A DNA stretch of 15,347 bases from an uncultured Bacteroidales bacterium. Lineage in GTDB: Bacteria; Bacteroidota; Bacteroidia; Bacteroidales; UBA932. Under the pieces are notes generated by a model that searched no databases, had not been told where the DNA came from, and was given only the letters and a program-made list of their open reading frames with translations. The position numbers were made by a program, and so were the translations under genes. Positions 1 through 7,377 of the stretch are shown one piece after another. The DNA lies in NCBI GenBank assembly GCA_934675095.1, contig CAKUPC010000044.1, positions 1-15,347 of the forward strand. The letters are read 5' to 3'. Every line of letters begins with the position of its first letter. Positions within the stretch are counted from its first letter, which is position 1.

Positions 1-35
1 ATGTTCAAAATCAGTTTTATGAAACAACAGGAATG

Positions 36-93
36 ATGTACGAAATAAGAGTGGCCTTCATTTCATACAATATTCATAGATTTTCATACAAAA
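36..93. promoter_or_regulatory. Dyad/half-site element, left copy
   Basis: An imperfect inverted repeat with outer arms TGTACGAAAT (37-46) and ATTTCATACA (60-69) is followed by a third half-site TTTCATACA (82-90), 21 bp after the matching half-site at 61-69. A closely similar element lies at 14710-14770. The arms are conserved between copies while the spacer differs, which is what an operator bound by a dimeric or tandem regulator would look like. The binding protein is unknown; the HTCS of this locus, with its AraC-type domain, is the obvious candidate. The element is 360 bp upstream of the GH2 gene, but it could equally serve a gene to the left of the window, since both copies have the same orientation. 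Confidence 0.5.
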
Positions 94-128
94 TAGATGG
101 CAGGAGACTGGACATATTGAACTACTTC

Positions 129-437
129 TCACCATACCCATTGTTGTTCAACTCTCCGACAGAGACCGGGAAAACAACCTATTTCCGATTCCGAATGCCT
201 TGGGACAATGTTAATATTGTAAAACAGCACATTGCCGTTGTTGGTTAACATTAACTTCATTTGATTGGCAAGCTGAAGCATCTCATCATCAGTCACGTCG
301 TCATATTCACAGTCTTTGCAGCGGGCTGTACGCGCCTGAAATCCGCTCTGGCCGGCGGATTCGTCTGAATCCGGAAATGATTCTGCCTGCCAGTGATTTT
401 CGTTATGTAACTTGCAGACAATTTGAACAGGACACAT
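129..437 (-). CDS. Doubtful 102-aa hypothetical protein
   Basis: No family is recognised. The ORF starts at an ATG, reads away from the GH2 gene and fills most of the otherwise empty left flank, so it is not a shadow of another gene. It has no signal peptide or membrane segment. The middle is acidic (around CKDCEYDDVTDDEML) and is followed by a plausible amphipathic helix and a beta-like stretch (NVLFYNINIV). It contains several cysteines, including a C-x-x-C pair. No clear promoter or ribosome binding site was found. It may be a real small protein, a gene remnant, or chance coding potential in the leader of the GH2 gene. Confidence 0.25.
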   Translation of the reverse strand: MCPVQIVCKLHNENHWQAESFPDSDESAGQSGFQARTARCKDCEYDDVTDDEMLQLANQMKLMLTNNGNVLFYNINIVPRHSESEIGCFPGLCRRVEQQWVW

Positions 438-455
438 GATTAAATCACAGAATGT

Positions 456-2351
456 ATGAAACTGAACTATTTTCTTGCCGCCGTGCTGCCGCTTGCGTTA
501 TTCTTGGGCGGAGAAGAGTTGAATGCGCAGGACAACTCGCAGATTGAGCGAAACTCTACGGGCGTCACTTCGGAGACGGAGCCTTATGCGCTGATTATGA
601 ACGCTCAGGCGCGGGATGGATACAGTCTGGACGGTGTGTGGAACCGCCTCGTGGATCCTTATGAGACGGGTTACTACAGCTACCGCATGACCCCGAACAA
701 TGATGCCTCCACATTCTTCGCAGACAAATCTTTCCATGACGACAGGACGGATCTTGTCGAATATGACTTCGACACGGCTCCTACCCTCCGCGTGCCGGGA
801 GACTGGAACACGCAGGACGACAGGCTCTACTACTACGAGGGAACAGTCTGGTACCGCAGGAAGTTTAATCACTGCAAGACTACGGGGCAGCGTGTCTTTC
901 TCTATTTTGAGGGCGCGAATTATGAGACAATCGTCGGGCTGAACGGCAGGAAAGTCGGAAAGCATATCGGCGGATTCACTCCGTTTGACTTTGAGATCAC
1001 GGACCGGATTGCGGATGGTGAAAATTTTATAGTCGTGAAAGTTGATAACCGGCGGAAGGCGGAGGGTGTTCCGACAATAAACGCGGACTGGTGGAATTAT
1101 GGTGGGCTGACACGGAGCGTGAAGATTCTCTGTGTGCCGGAAACCTTCATCAGAGACTATGAGCTTCAGCTGACCAAGGAGCAGGAGCGGAATTCCCGTG
1201 CCTACCGCAAGGGTCTGCGGCGGGCGAGGTTCAGTGTCAGACTCGACGGCAGCCGTCCGGAGCAGAGCGTGACACTTTCCATTCCCGAGCTAAATTTCAG
1301 CCAGACCGTGCGCACGGGTCACGACGGGACGGCGTGTGCTGAGTTCAGCATATTCCCGGAACTCTGGAGTCCGGAATCCTCTAAGCTCTACGACATCGAA
1401 ATCTCCTCCGAGACCGACACCGTCCGCGACCGCATCGGCTTCCGCACCATCCGCACCGAAGGCACGAAGCTTCTCCTGAACGACAGGCCGATTTTCTGCA
1501 AGGGCATTTCTATTCATGAGGAGGCTGCCTACGGACTCGGTGGAAGGGCATGGTGCCGGGAGCAGGACCGCGTGCTTCTTGACTGGGCAAAGGAACTTGG
1601 CTGCAACTTTATCCGTCTGGCGCATTATCCGCACAACGAGGCGATGGTTCGTCTTGCCGAAGAAATGGGGCTGCTCGTATGGTCCGAGATTCCGGTCTAT
1701 TGGACTATTCATTGGGACAATGCGGAGACATACGCGAATGCGGAAAACCAGCTAAAGGAGATGATAGCACGCGACCGTAACCGTGCCAATATAATAATAT
1801 GGTCTGTCGCAAACGAGACCCCGCGCAGTCCGGAGCGTCTTGCGTTTCTCCGCAGGCTCATCGACAGGACCCGTGGGCTCGACGACACGAGACTTGTCAG
1901 CTCCGCGATGGAAAAGGCGGATCTCGGGGACGGGATGATGACGCTGAATGACGAACTCGCCGAATATGCCGACCTCCTGAGTTTCAACGAATATGTCGGA
2001 TGGTATGACGGTGACTCGAAGAAATGCGACCGTGTGAACTGGACTTTTCCATACGACAAGCCCGTGTTCATCTCCGAGTTCGGCGCCGGATCTCCATATA
2101 ACAGGCACGGGAGTGCGGAGGAAAGGTTCACTGAGGAATATATGACCGATTTCTATGAGCGGAGCCTCCGTATGCTCGACCGTATTCCGGGACTTTGCGG
2201 CTGCACCCCGTGGGTTCTGAAAGATTTCCGTTCGCCGAAGCGTATGCTCACCGGGATTCAGGACGACTATAACAGAAAGGGGCTCGTTTCCGACCAGGGA
2301 CAGAAGAAAAATGCCTTTGAGGTGGTGCGGAAGTGGTACTCTGAAAAATGA
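456..2351 (+). CDS. Secreted GH2 glycoside hydrolase (beta-glucuronidase-like)
   Basis: A 631-aa retaining exo-glycosidase of family GH2. A signal peptide (residues 1-24, ending LNA before Q25) without a lipobox suggests a periplasmic enzyme. A jelly-roll sugar-binding domain spans about 55-228, an Ig-like domain about 230-335, and the TIM barrel about 336-628. Barrel motifs visible are IRLAHYPHNE and VWSEIP. The acid/base is E454 in VANET and the nucleophile is E541 in FISEFG. N606-R-K608-G near the end matches the N-x-K motif that contacts the carboxylate in beta-glucuronidases, so a beta-glucuronidase or related uronidase is favoured over beta-galactosidase; this is inference from a short motif. 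The ATG at 456 is chosen because an in-frame TAA lies at 441-443. It is first in a plus-strand group with the GH16 gene, 139 bp upstream of it. Confidence 0.9.
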   Translation: MKLNYFLAAVLPLALFLGGEELNAQDNSQIERNSTGVTSETEPYALIMNAQARDGYSLDGVWNRLVDPYETGYYSYRMTPNNDASTFFADKSFHDDRTDLVEYDFDTAPTLRVPGDWNTQDDRLYYYEGTVWYRRKFNHCKTTGQRVFLYFEGANYETIVGLNGRKVGKHIGGFTPFDFEITDRIADGENFIVVKVDNRRKAEGVPTINADWWNYGGLTRSVKILCVPETFIRDYELQLTKEQERNSRAYRKGLRRARFSVRLDGSRPEQSVTLSIPELNFSQTVRTGHDGTACAEFSIFPELWSPESSKLYDIEISSETDTVRDRIGFRTIRTEGTKLLLNDRPIFCKGISIHEEAAYGLGGRAWCREQDRVLLDWAKELGCNFIRLAHYPHNEAMVRLAEEMGLLVWSEIPVYWTIHWDNAETYANAENQLKEMIARDRNRANIIIWSVANETPRSPERLAFLRRLIDRTRGLDDTRLVSSAMEKADLGDGMMTLNDELAEYADLLSFNEYVGWYDGDSKKCDRVNWTFPYDKPVFISEFGAGSPYNRHGSAEERFTEEYMTDFYERSLRMLDRIPGLCGCTPWVLKDFRSPKRMLTGIQDDYNRKGLVSDQGQKKNAFEVVRKWYSEK

Positions 2352-2376
2352 CGGCATTATGTAGAATGGAACTGTT

Positions 2377-2445
2377 TCGGAAATGATTCGACTTTTCCGA
2401 CATTCCGAAGACATATCTTTGCAACAGAAATCCCGGACTTCCGGG
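2377..2445 (+). promoter_or_regulatory. Possible promoter and stem-loops between GH2 and GH16
   Basis: The 139-bp gap contains TATCTTTG at 2414-2421, an exact match to the Bacteroidota -7 consensus TAnnTTTG, with only a weak T-rich stretch (2393-2396) where the -33 element would be. A 7-bp stem-loop (TCGGAAA 2377-2383 with TTTCCGA 2394-2400) lies just upstream. A small hairpin (CCCGG 2432-2436 with CCGGG 2441-2445) would sit near the start of a transcript from this promoter. Neither stem is followed by a T run, so I do not call a terminator. GH16 may have its own promoter in addition to read-through from GH2. Confidence 0.4.
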
Positions 2446-2490
2446 CAGTGTTTAGCCTGTAAAGGCAATGTTTAACCCCATAATGAAATT

Positions 2491-3924
2491 ATGAAGATAA
2501 CACTTATGAATTTCTTGACAGCGATGCCGCTCCTTGCGGCGCTCATCGCCGGATGCGACAAGGACACCGCACCGGAACAGACATCTACATCAGTCAGGCT
2601 CGAAGCCGTTTCCGTGGACGAGCACGCGCTGACATTCGACGTCACGGTTGAAGGCTCGGAGACGCTGAACTTCGCCTATCTCCAGTGTACCTCAGTCTTG
2701 ACTGGGGAGAGCAAGACCGAAATGCTCCCCGAAAACATTATCGGGACAAACCGCGTTGAGGTTTCCGGCCTTCCTTGCGGCGAGGAGTTCGAGACTGTGG
2801 CCATTGTCAGTGTGGCCGGGAAGGACGAGCCACAGAGAAGCAATGCCATCAGGCTCAAGACAGGGAAACCTGTAGAGGTTGAACTCATCAGCAGGTCCGG
2901 CTCCGAGATGGTGGCGAAACTCGGCATGAATGCCCCTGTAAAGCCAATGGTCAAAGGTATCACATGGAAGAAGAAATCCGACGCGCAAACCGACCCGGCA
3001 ATCATTATTCTTGACGAAGGACAGAGCACCTGCACCATAAGCGGCATAGACCAGTACTCGACCTATATTCTCAAGGGCTTCGCGGATTTCGGCGCAGGCT
3101 ACATCTGGAGCGACGAGCTCTCGGTTGTGGCTCCGGCTCCTGACCTCAGCGGAGACTATCAACTCGTGTTCTCGGCGGAGTTCAACGATGACGGAGAGGA
3201 TCTCACCAAGGTCTGGACATTCGAGGAGGGCTCCAAAATCCGCAACAATGAGGAGCAGTTCTACTCCAAGAGCGAGGAGAATGCCTTTACGAAAGACGGC
3301 TGTCTGCACATCGTGGCACTCCGAAACCATCTCGGAAGTGACGGTAAGACACATAGTTACACGTCGGCTTCATTGACTACGCAGAAGTCTTTCCTCTATT
3401 GCTATGGGCGTGTGGAGGTCCGTGCGAAGATTCCTACCGGCGGCGGAATGTGGCCGGCAATCTGGCAGGTCGGCAATTTCTACACTTGGCCTCAGAACGG
3501 CGAGCTTGACATTATGGAATACTACCGTGAGAAGATTCTCGCCAACGTCGCTTTCGGAGGCAACGCGAACTATTCCCCGACATGGCGCTCGTCAAGCCAC
3601 CCTATGTCCAAATTCGAGAGCAAGAATCCGAACTGGAGACAGGAATTTCACACATGGGTACTCGAATGGGACTATGACTGGATTCGGATTTATCTCGATG
3701 ACGACCTACTGAACGAAGTCGCCGTCAAGGATACCTTCAACAAGGGCGTGGGCGGAAACTACGAGAACCCATACCGCTACAACAAGGAGGGCTTCGGACA
3801 CTATCTGTGGCTCAACCTCGCGCTCGGCGGAAACAACGGCGGGAAAATTGACAATTCTATCTTCCCTGCGGAGTATATCATCGACTATGTTCGTGTATAT
3901 CAAAAGGAAAGACTGCCTAAATAG
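2491..3924 (+). CDS. GH16 endo-glycanase lipoprotein
   Basis: A 477-aa lipoprotein with a GH16 catalytic domain, an endo-acting retaining hydrolase of beta-linked glycans (laminarinase, endo-galactanase and agarase-like members are known). The signal peptide ends in a lipobox, LIAGC, with C22 the lipidated residue. The acidic residues after it (DKD) are compatible with export to the cell surface. Residues about 30-212 look like two fibronectin III/Ig-like modules. The catalytic domain runs from about 217 to 477. It carries the signature ELDIME with E338 (nucleophile), D340 and E343 (acid/base), plus the cleft-lining stretches GGMWPAIW and FYTWPQNG. The GH16_3-like look points to beta-glucan or beta-galactan, but the exact substrate cannot be read from the sequence. 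It probably initiates polymer cutting outside the cell before SusC/SusD import. Confidence 0.92.
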   Translation: MKITLMNFLTAMPLLAALIAGCDKDTAPEQTSTSVRLEAVSVDEHALTFDVTVEGSETLNFAYLQCTSVLTGESKTEMLPENIIGTNRVEVSGLPCGEEFETVAIVSVAGKDEPQRSNAIRLKTGKPVEVELISRSGSEMVAKLGMNAPVKPMVKGITWKKKSDAQTDPAIIILDEGQSTCTISGIDQYSTYILKGFADFGAGYIWSDELSVVAPAPDLSGDYQLVFSAEFNDDGEDLTKVWTFEEGSKIRNNEEQFYSKSEENAFTKDGCLHIVALRNHLGSDGKTHSYTSASLTTQKSFLYCYGRVEVRAKIPTGGGMWPAIWQVGNFYTWPQNGELDIMEYYREKILANVAFGGNANYSPTWRSSSHPMSKFESKNPNWRQEFHTWVLEWDYDWIRIYLDDDLLNEVAVKDTFNKGVGGNYENPYRYNKEGFGHYLWLNLALGGNNGGKIDNSIFPAEYIIDYVRVYQKERLPK

Positions 3925-3998
3925 TGTCTTGGCGGTATATGAGACATGATTTTGAAAACATTGATTAACACTTAATAACACTTTTAACACATTTCATT

Positions 3999-4874
3999 AT
4001 GAAAACAAGCAAACTTATTTTGACCGCAGGCCTTTCTATGGCCGCGATGCTCTCGCTTTCTTCATGCCAGAAAGAGGACAACAACTCAACCACTCCGTCT
4101 GGTGAGACAAAGGTCCTGACCCTCGCTTCATCTTCAGTCGAGGTAAAGGCCGGTGAAACCGCAACGGTGGAAATCACGTCGGGAAACGGTGACTATGATG
4201 TAGTCCCGGCCGACAAGGGGATTGCAACCGCGACAGTCTCAGGCACAACCATCACTGTCACCGGAGTCAAGTCAGGCTCCACAATCATCACCGTCAGTGA
4301 CGGCGCGAAGCAGGCAAAGCCGCTTCAGGTGAAGGTCACCAAATCTGGCAGCAACCCGATTCCGACCGATGTCCTCTACACTCTTGAAATCTTCTCAAAT
4401 GAGACGGGTGAACTTCCTTACTGGAAGCCGTCCGTTGGACCGAAGACCATCTCGAACACCTACATCGCATCTGTCCTTGACGTGAAGAACAACACCATGA
4501 ATGCGGCTCAATATGCTGTTCAAGATGCCGTGAAGGAATTTATTAATGACCCTACTATCGGGGATGACGTCATTATTCTCGGAGGCTACACGGGAGAAGG
4601 AAACACTGCGGACTACGGATACAGCTCTCCGGCTGTGTTGATTACCAACAATGACGATGCGGCTCACCCTGGCTGCAAGGTCGTGACAGTCATCGCCACC
4701 TGTCTTTCCGGCTACCTCGGATGGGAGGACGGCAAGTATATCTCACGCCCGGGCACAGCATGGTATGACCCTTCTGACGGCAGCATCACTCTTGAAAACT
4801 GTTACGGGGAGCTCTGCTGGAAAGACGGCCAATGGAAATTCACTTACAACCGTAAATATACTCCTGTAAAATAG
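3999..4874 (+). CDS. Ig-like domain lipoprotein, candidate glycan-binding protein
   Basis: A 291-aa protein with a lipoprotein signal peptide (lipobox LSSC, C23, followed by QKED). Residues about 38-112 form a bacterial Ig-like (Big_2-type) module, with the typical VEVKAGETATVEI start and a GTTITVTGVKSGSTIITV strand pair. Residues about 125-291 are not recognised. They are rich in aromatic residues and Gly/Asn/Asp and end with a beta-rich stretch (WYDPSDGSITLENCYGELCW). An Ig spacer plus an aromatic-rich C-terminal domain is the usual build of surface glycan-binding lipoproteins encoded beside SusD, hence the tentative call. No catalytic motif was seen. The gene starts 74 bp after GH16 with no clear promoter between, so co-transcription is likely. 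A terminator follows. Confidence 0.8.
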   Translation: MKTSKLILTAGLSMAAMLSLSSCQKEDNNSTTPSGETKVLTLASSSVEVKAGETATVEITSGNGDYDVVPADKGIATATVSGTTITVTGVKSGSTIITVSDGAKQAKPLQVKVTKSGSNPIPTDVLYTLEIFSNETGELPYWKPSVGPKTISNTYIASVLDVKNNTMNAAQYAVQDAVKEFINDPTIGDDVIILGGYTGEGNTADYGYSSPAVLITNNDDAAHPGCKVVTVIATCLSGYLGWEDGKYISRPGTAWYDPSDGSITLENCYGELCWKDGQWKFTYNRKYTPVK

Positions 4875-4886
4875 ACGGAATGAATC

Positions 4887-4922
4887 AGGGCTTTCCCGAA
4901 AAAACGAATTTCTGAAAGCCCT
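4887..4922 (+). terminator. Stem-loop after the lipoprotein gene
   Basis: A perfect 9-bp stem, AGGGCTTTC (4887-4895) with GAAAGCCCT (4914-4922), has an 18-nt A-rich loop and lies 12 bp after the stop codon of the lipoprotein gene. There is no T tract after it, so it is more likely a 3'-end stabilising hairpin acting with the stronger terminator just downstream. Confidence 0.4.
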
Positions 4923-4940
4923 CAAGTCCGTGAAGATAAG

Positions 4941-4974
4941 AAAAGCGCCGGGTGTCAGTTTCCCCGGCGCTTTT
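4941..4974. terminator. Bidirectional rho-independent terminator
   Basis: A 12-bp perfect stem, AAAAGCGCCGGG (4941-4952) with CCCGGCGCTTTT (4963-4974), has a 10-nt loop. The GC-rich core is flanked by A on one side and T on the other, so it gives a T tract in both directions. It sits between the convergent lipoprotein gene (+) and the HTCS gene (-), whose TAA stop occupies 4975-4977, and can end both transcripts. Confidence 0.88.
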
Positions 4975-6336
4975 TTACTGTTGTTTCTTCCAGTCTCCGG
5001 GATTGACCCCGAACTTTTTCTTGAACAGGGTCGAGAAATACTTCGGGTCATTGAACCCCACGGCATAGGCGAGTTCGGACACCCGAATTTTTCCGGCGGA
5101 TTCCGCGTTGTCCTTAAGAATCCTCATCGCAGCGTTGAGCCTTATGTCGTTAACGAACGCCGACGGAGTCATACCTGTCAGGCTCTTCATCTTTTCCGCG
5201 AGCGTCGAACGGGACATGTTCATGGCCTTTATGAAGTCGGCGAGGCTGAAATCAAAGTCCCCGATGTGCTCGTTCACATAATCCACAGCCTTCTGGAGGA
5301 ACTTTTCATCCATCGTCGTGTAGTTCAGCTCTCCCGGATTGAACACCATCTGACGGCGGTAGTCGGAACCGGCGCGCTCCACACGGCGCAGCTGCCCGGC
5401 AATCATCGCGTCGAGGACCTTCATGTCGAACGGCTTTGTGATGTAAGCGTCAGCCCCGACCTCATATCCGGTAATCTTGTCGGCTGAGGTCTGTTTCGCC
5501 GTGAGCAGTATCACGGGAATGTGACAGTATTCAATTGTGTTCTTTATGTGTGCGCAGAAGTCATATCCATTCATTCCGGGCATCATTATGTCCGAGAGCA
5601 CGAGCCTGATACCCTCCTTTTTCTTTAGAATCGGCATAGCTTCGTCGGCTGAAGGGGCTGTGATGACATCGTAGTTTTTCTCAAGGTGCGACTTCATAAG
5701 GCTTAGAAGGTCGGAGTTGTCTTCCACGACGAGTATCGTCGCCTTTTCGGACGGCTCAGTGTCTTCGCCTGCGGGAACTGCGCCCGCCGGAACGCTGTCG
5801 GGAGTCCCGTCTGCCGGCTCGTCTGCCTTTTCCATGGCAATGCTTTCAGTCTCGGCTGCCGTGTATGCGTCCGCGGAAATCGGAAGCAGCACAGTGAAAG
5901 TCGTGCCTTCACCCTTTGTGCTCTCAACCGTAATCCGCCCATGGTGCAGGTCCACGAGGTTCTTGACCAATGAAAGACCTATGCCCGTGCCTATGGTGTT
6001 GTGGCGGCGATAGTCTCCGTCATAGAACCTCTGGAACAGGTGCTCCATCTGCTCGCGGCTCATTCCCTCTCCGGTGTCGCTGACCTTCAGCACTAAGTTT
6101 CGTCCTGTGATGTCAACATCAGCGCTGACCGTAACCGAACCTCCTTTCCTGTTGTATTTCGCCGCATTGGACAGCAGGTTGTAGAGAATCTTGTCCATCT
6201 TGTCAGAGTCGAAACAGCCCACAATCGGAGCCTTTGCGACCTGAACGAAGCGGAAGGAAATCTTCTTCTTGTCTGCGAGCGGGCGGAAAGCCACCACGCA
6301 GTTGCGGACAAATGCCGTGATGTCACCCTCCGCCAC
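4975..6336 (-). CDS. HTCS fragment 3: HATPase_c, receiver, AraC-type DNA-binding domain
   Basis: A 453-aa frame downstream of the amber codon, in the same frame as fragment 2. The only nearby start is a GTG at 6336, which in the intact protein would be an internal valine. HATPase_c covers about 1-153: N-box NLLSNAAKY with N57, DTGEG 87-91, GTGIG 116-120. An Ala/Pro-rich linker spans about 156-198. The receiver domain is 199-315, with the acidic pair E205-D206, phospho-acceptor D249 in LSDIMMPG, T279 and K301. An AraC-type helix-turn-helix domain occupies about 345-453 and ends in the expected FGVNPGDWKK. All catalytic residues are present. If expressed alone it would be a soluble response regulator detached from its sensor. 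Confidence 0.78.
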   Translation of the reverse strand: MAEGDITAFVRNCVVAFRPLADKKKISFRFVQVAKAPIVGCFDSDKMDKILYNLLSNAAKYNRKGGSVTVSADVDITGRNLVLKVSDTGEGMSREQMEHLFQRFYDGDYRRHNTIGTGIGLSLVKNLVDLHHGRITVESTKGEGTTFTVLLPISADAYTAAETESIAMEKADEPADGTPDSVPAGAVPAGEDTEPSEKATILVVEDNSDLLSLMKSHLEKNYDVITAPSADEAMPILKKKEGIRLVLSDIMMPGMNGYDFCAHIKNTIEYCHIPVILLTAKQTSADKITGYEVGADAYITKPFDMKVLDAMIAGQLRRVERAGSDYRRQMVFNPGELNYTTMDEKFLQKAVDYVNEHIGDFDFSLADFIKAMNMSRSTLAEKMKSLTGMTPSAFVNDIRLNAAMRILKDNAESAGKIRVSELAYAVGFNDPKYFSTLFKKKFGVNPGDWKKQQ

Positions 6337-6357
6337 TTTCAGCTTCAGATTCCCGGA

Positions 6358-7377
6358 CTAGGCCTTACGGAACTCCAGAATCTGCTGTATCAGCCTCATG
6401 AGTCTCATCGCGTTTTCGGTGATGAAGTCGTATTGTTTCCTTTCCGGTTCTTCAGCCTTGAGTTCCTCCACTGCCGCGATGATGATGGTGAGCGGAGTCA
6501 TGAGTTCGTGCGTTATGTTCGTGAAGAACTGTAGTTTCGTGTGGTTCAGTTCCTCCGATTTCTTGCGGTTGATTTCAGAAAGTTCGAGCTTCTTCTGCGT
6601 CAGCATCCTGTTCCTCGTGACAATGAAGAATGCAGAACCGAGTCCGAGAACGGCAAGGGCATAGAGACAATATGCCCACCACGACGCCCACGGCGCGGGG
6701 CTTATCGACACTGTGATCTCCGTAGGCTCGCTCCAGCCGCTGCACGAGCTTGCGGCCTTAACCCTGAACCGGTAGGTGCCCGGGCGGAGGTTGTTGTAGT
6801 ATGCTGTTCTGTGCCGTGCATCCGCGGAAATCCAGTCCCGGTCATAGCCTTCGAGCATATAAGCATAGCTGGCCGAAGCCGCACCCCTGAATCCGAGCAG
6901 CGCGAATTCTATCGTGAAATTGTTCCGTTTCCAGTTCAGACGGAAATTTCCGGCCCTGTCAATGGCTCTGTCGGTGATTTCATTCCTTTCCTTTTCGGGA
7001 AGTCCGCGTATTGAGCGGTCAAAGATCCGGAAGTCGGTTATTGTCACGGCACTGCCCTCGTCGTTTCCCGATGTGCCTATCAGCGGGATGAACGACAGTC
7101 CATGCGCGGAACCGAGAATCACCGTCCCATCATCGGTCATAACTGCCGTCCTTCTTGGAAAGCTCAAGTCCGCGAGCCCGTCTTCCGTAGTGTAGATGTG
7201 CACGTCGGACACTAGCTCCCGACTGTTGCCGCTCATCTGCACCACTCCCTTGTTGGTGGCCGCCCAGACGCTTCCGCGACGATCCTCCCAGATGTTGGAG
7301 ATGACTGTCCCCCCTTGACAGGAACGAGTTGTCGGGACGAACCTGCGCAAAGCTGTCGTTTCCCGGCCTACAGACAT
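6358..7377 (-). CDS. HTCS fragment 2: last propeller blades, Y_Y_Y, membrane helix, HisKA
   Basis: A 339-aa open frame. The first 20 or so residues, before the G run, are out of frame relative to the parent protein. Authentic sequence starts at GGTVISNIWED and continues with two more propeller blades (VWAATNKGVVQM, ILGSAHGLSFI). A Y_Y_Y domain follows (about 143-222, with YAYMLEGYDRDW and LRPGTYRFRVKA), then one membrane helix (about 228-252) and a HisKA dimerisation domain. The phospho-accepting histidine is H290 in NITHELMTPLT. The fragment stops at the TAG at 6358-6360, right after FRKA, so it lacks the ATP-binding domain. It is not expected to be made on its own unless translation restarts or the frameshift is bypassed. 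Confidence 0.75.
   Translation of the reverse strand: MSVGRETTALRRFVPTTRSCQGGTVISNIWEDRRGSVWAATNKGVVQMSGNSRELVSDVHIYTTEDGLADLSFPRRTAVMTDDGTVILGSAHGLSFIPLIGTSGNDEGSAVTITDFRIFDRSIRGLPEKERNEITDRAIDRAGNFRLNWKRNNFTIEFALLGFRGAASASYAYMLEGYDRDWISADARHRTAYYNNLRPGTYRFRVKAASSCSGWSEPTEITVSISPAPWASWWAYCLYALAVLGLGSAFFIVTRNRMLTQKKLELSEINRKKSEELNHTKLQFFTNITHELMTPLTIIIAAVEELKAEEPERKQYDFITENAMRLMRLIQQILEFRKA

Noticed and set aside
33..248. 71-codon plus-strand ORF at the left edge
   Set aside because: It starts inside the dyad element, overlaps the 102-aa ORF on the other strand and shows no protein-like features.
1752..2468. 238-codon minus-strand open frame under the GH2 gene
   Set aside because: It overlaps the GH2 catalytic core, which contains both catalytic glutamates; the antisense product has no recognisable features.
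7309..7377. Programmed ribosomal frameshifting in the HTCS
   Set aside because: HTCS proteins are normally made from a single frame, there is no obvious stimulatory structure, and a separate in-frame stop also exists downstream; mutation or sequence error is simpler.
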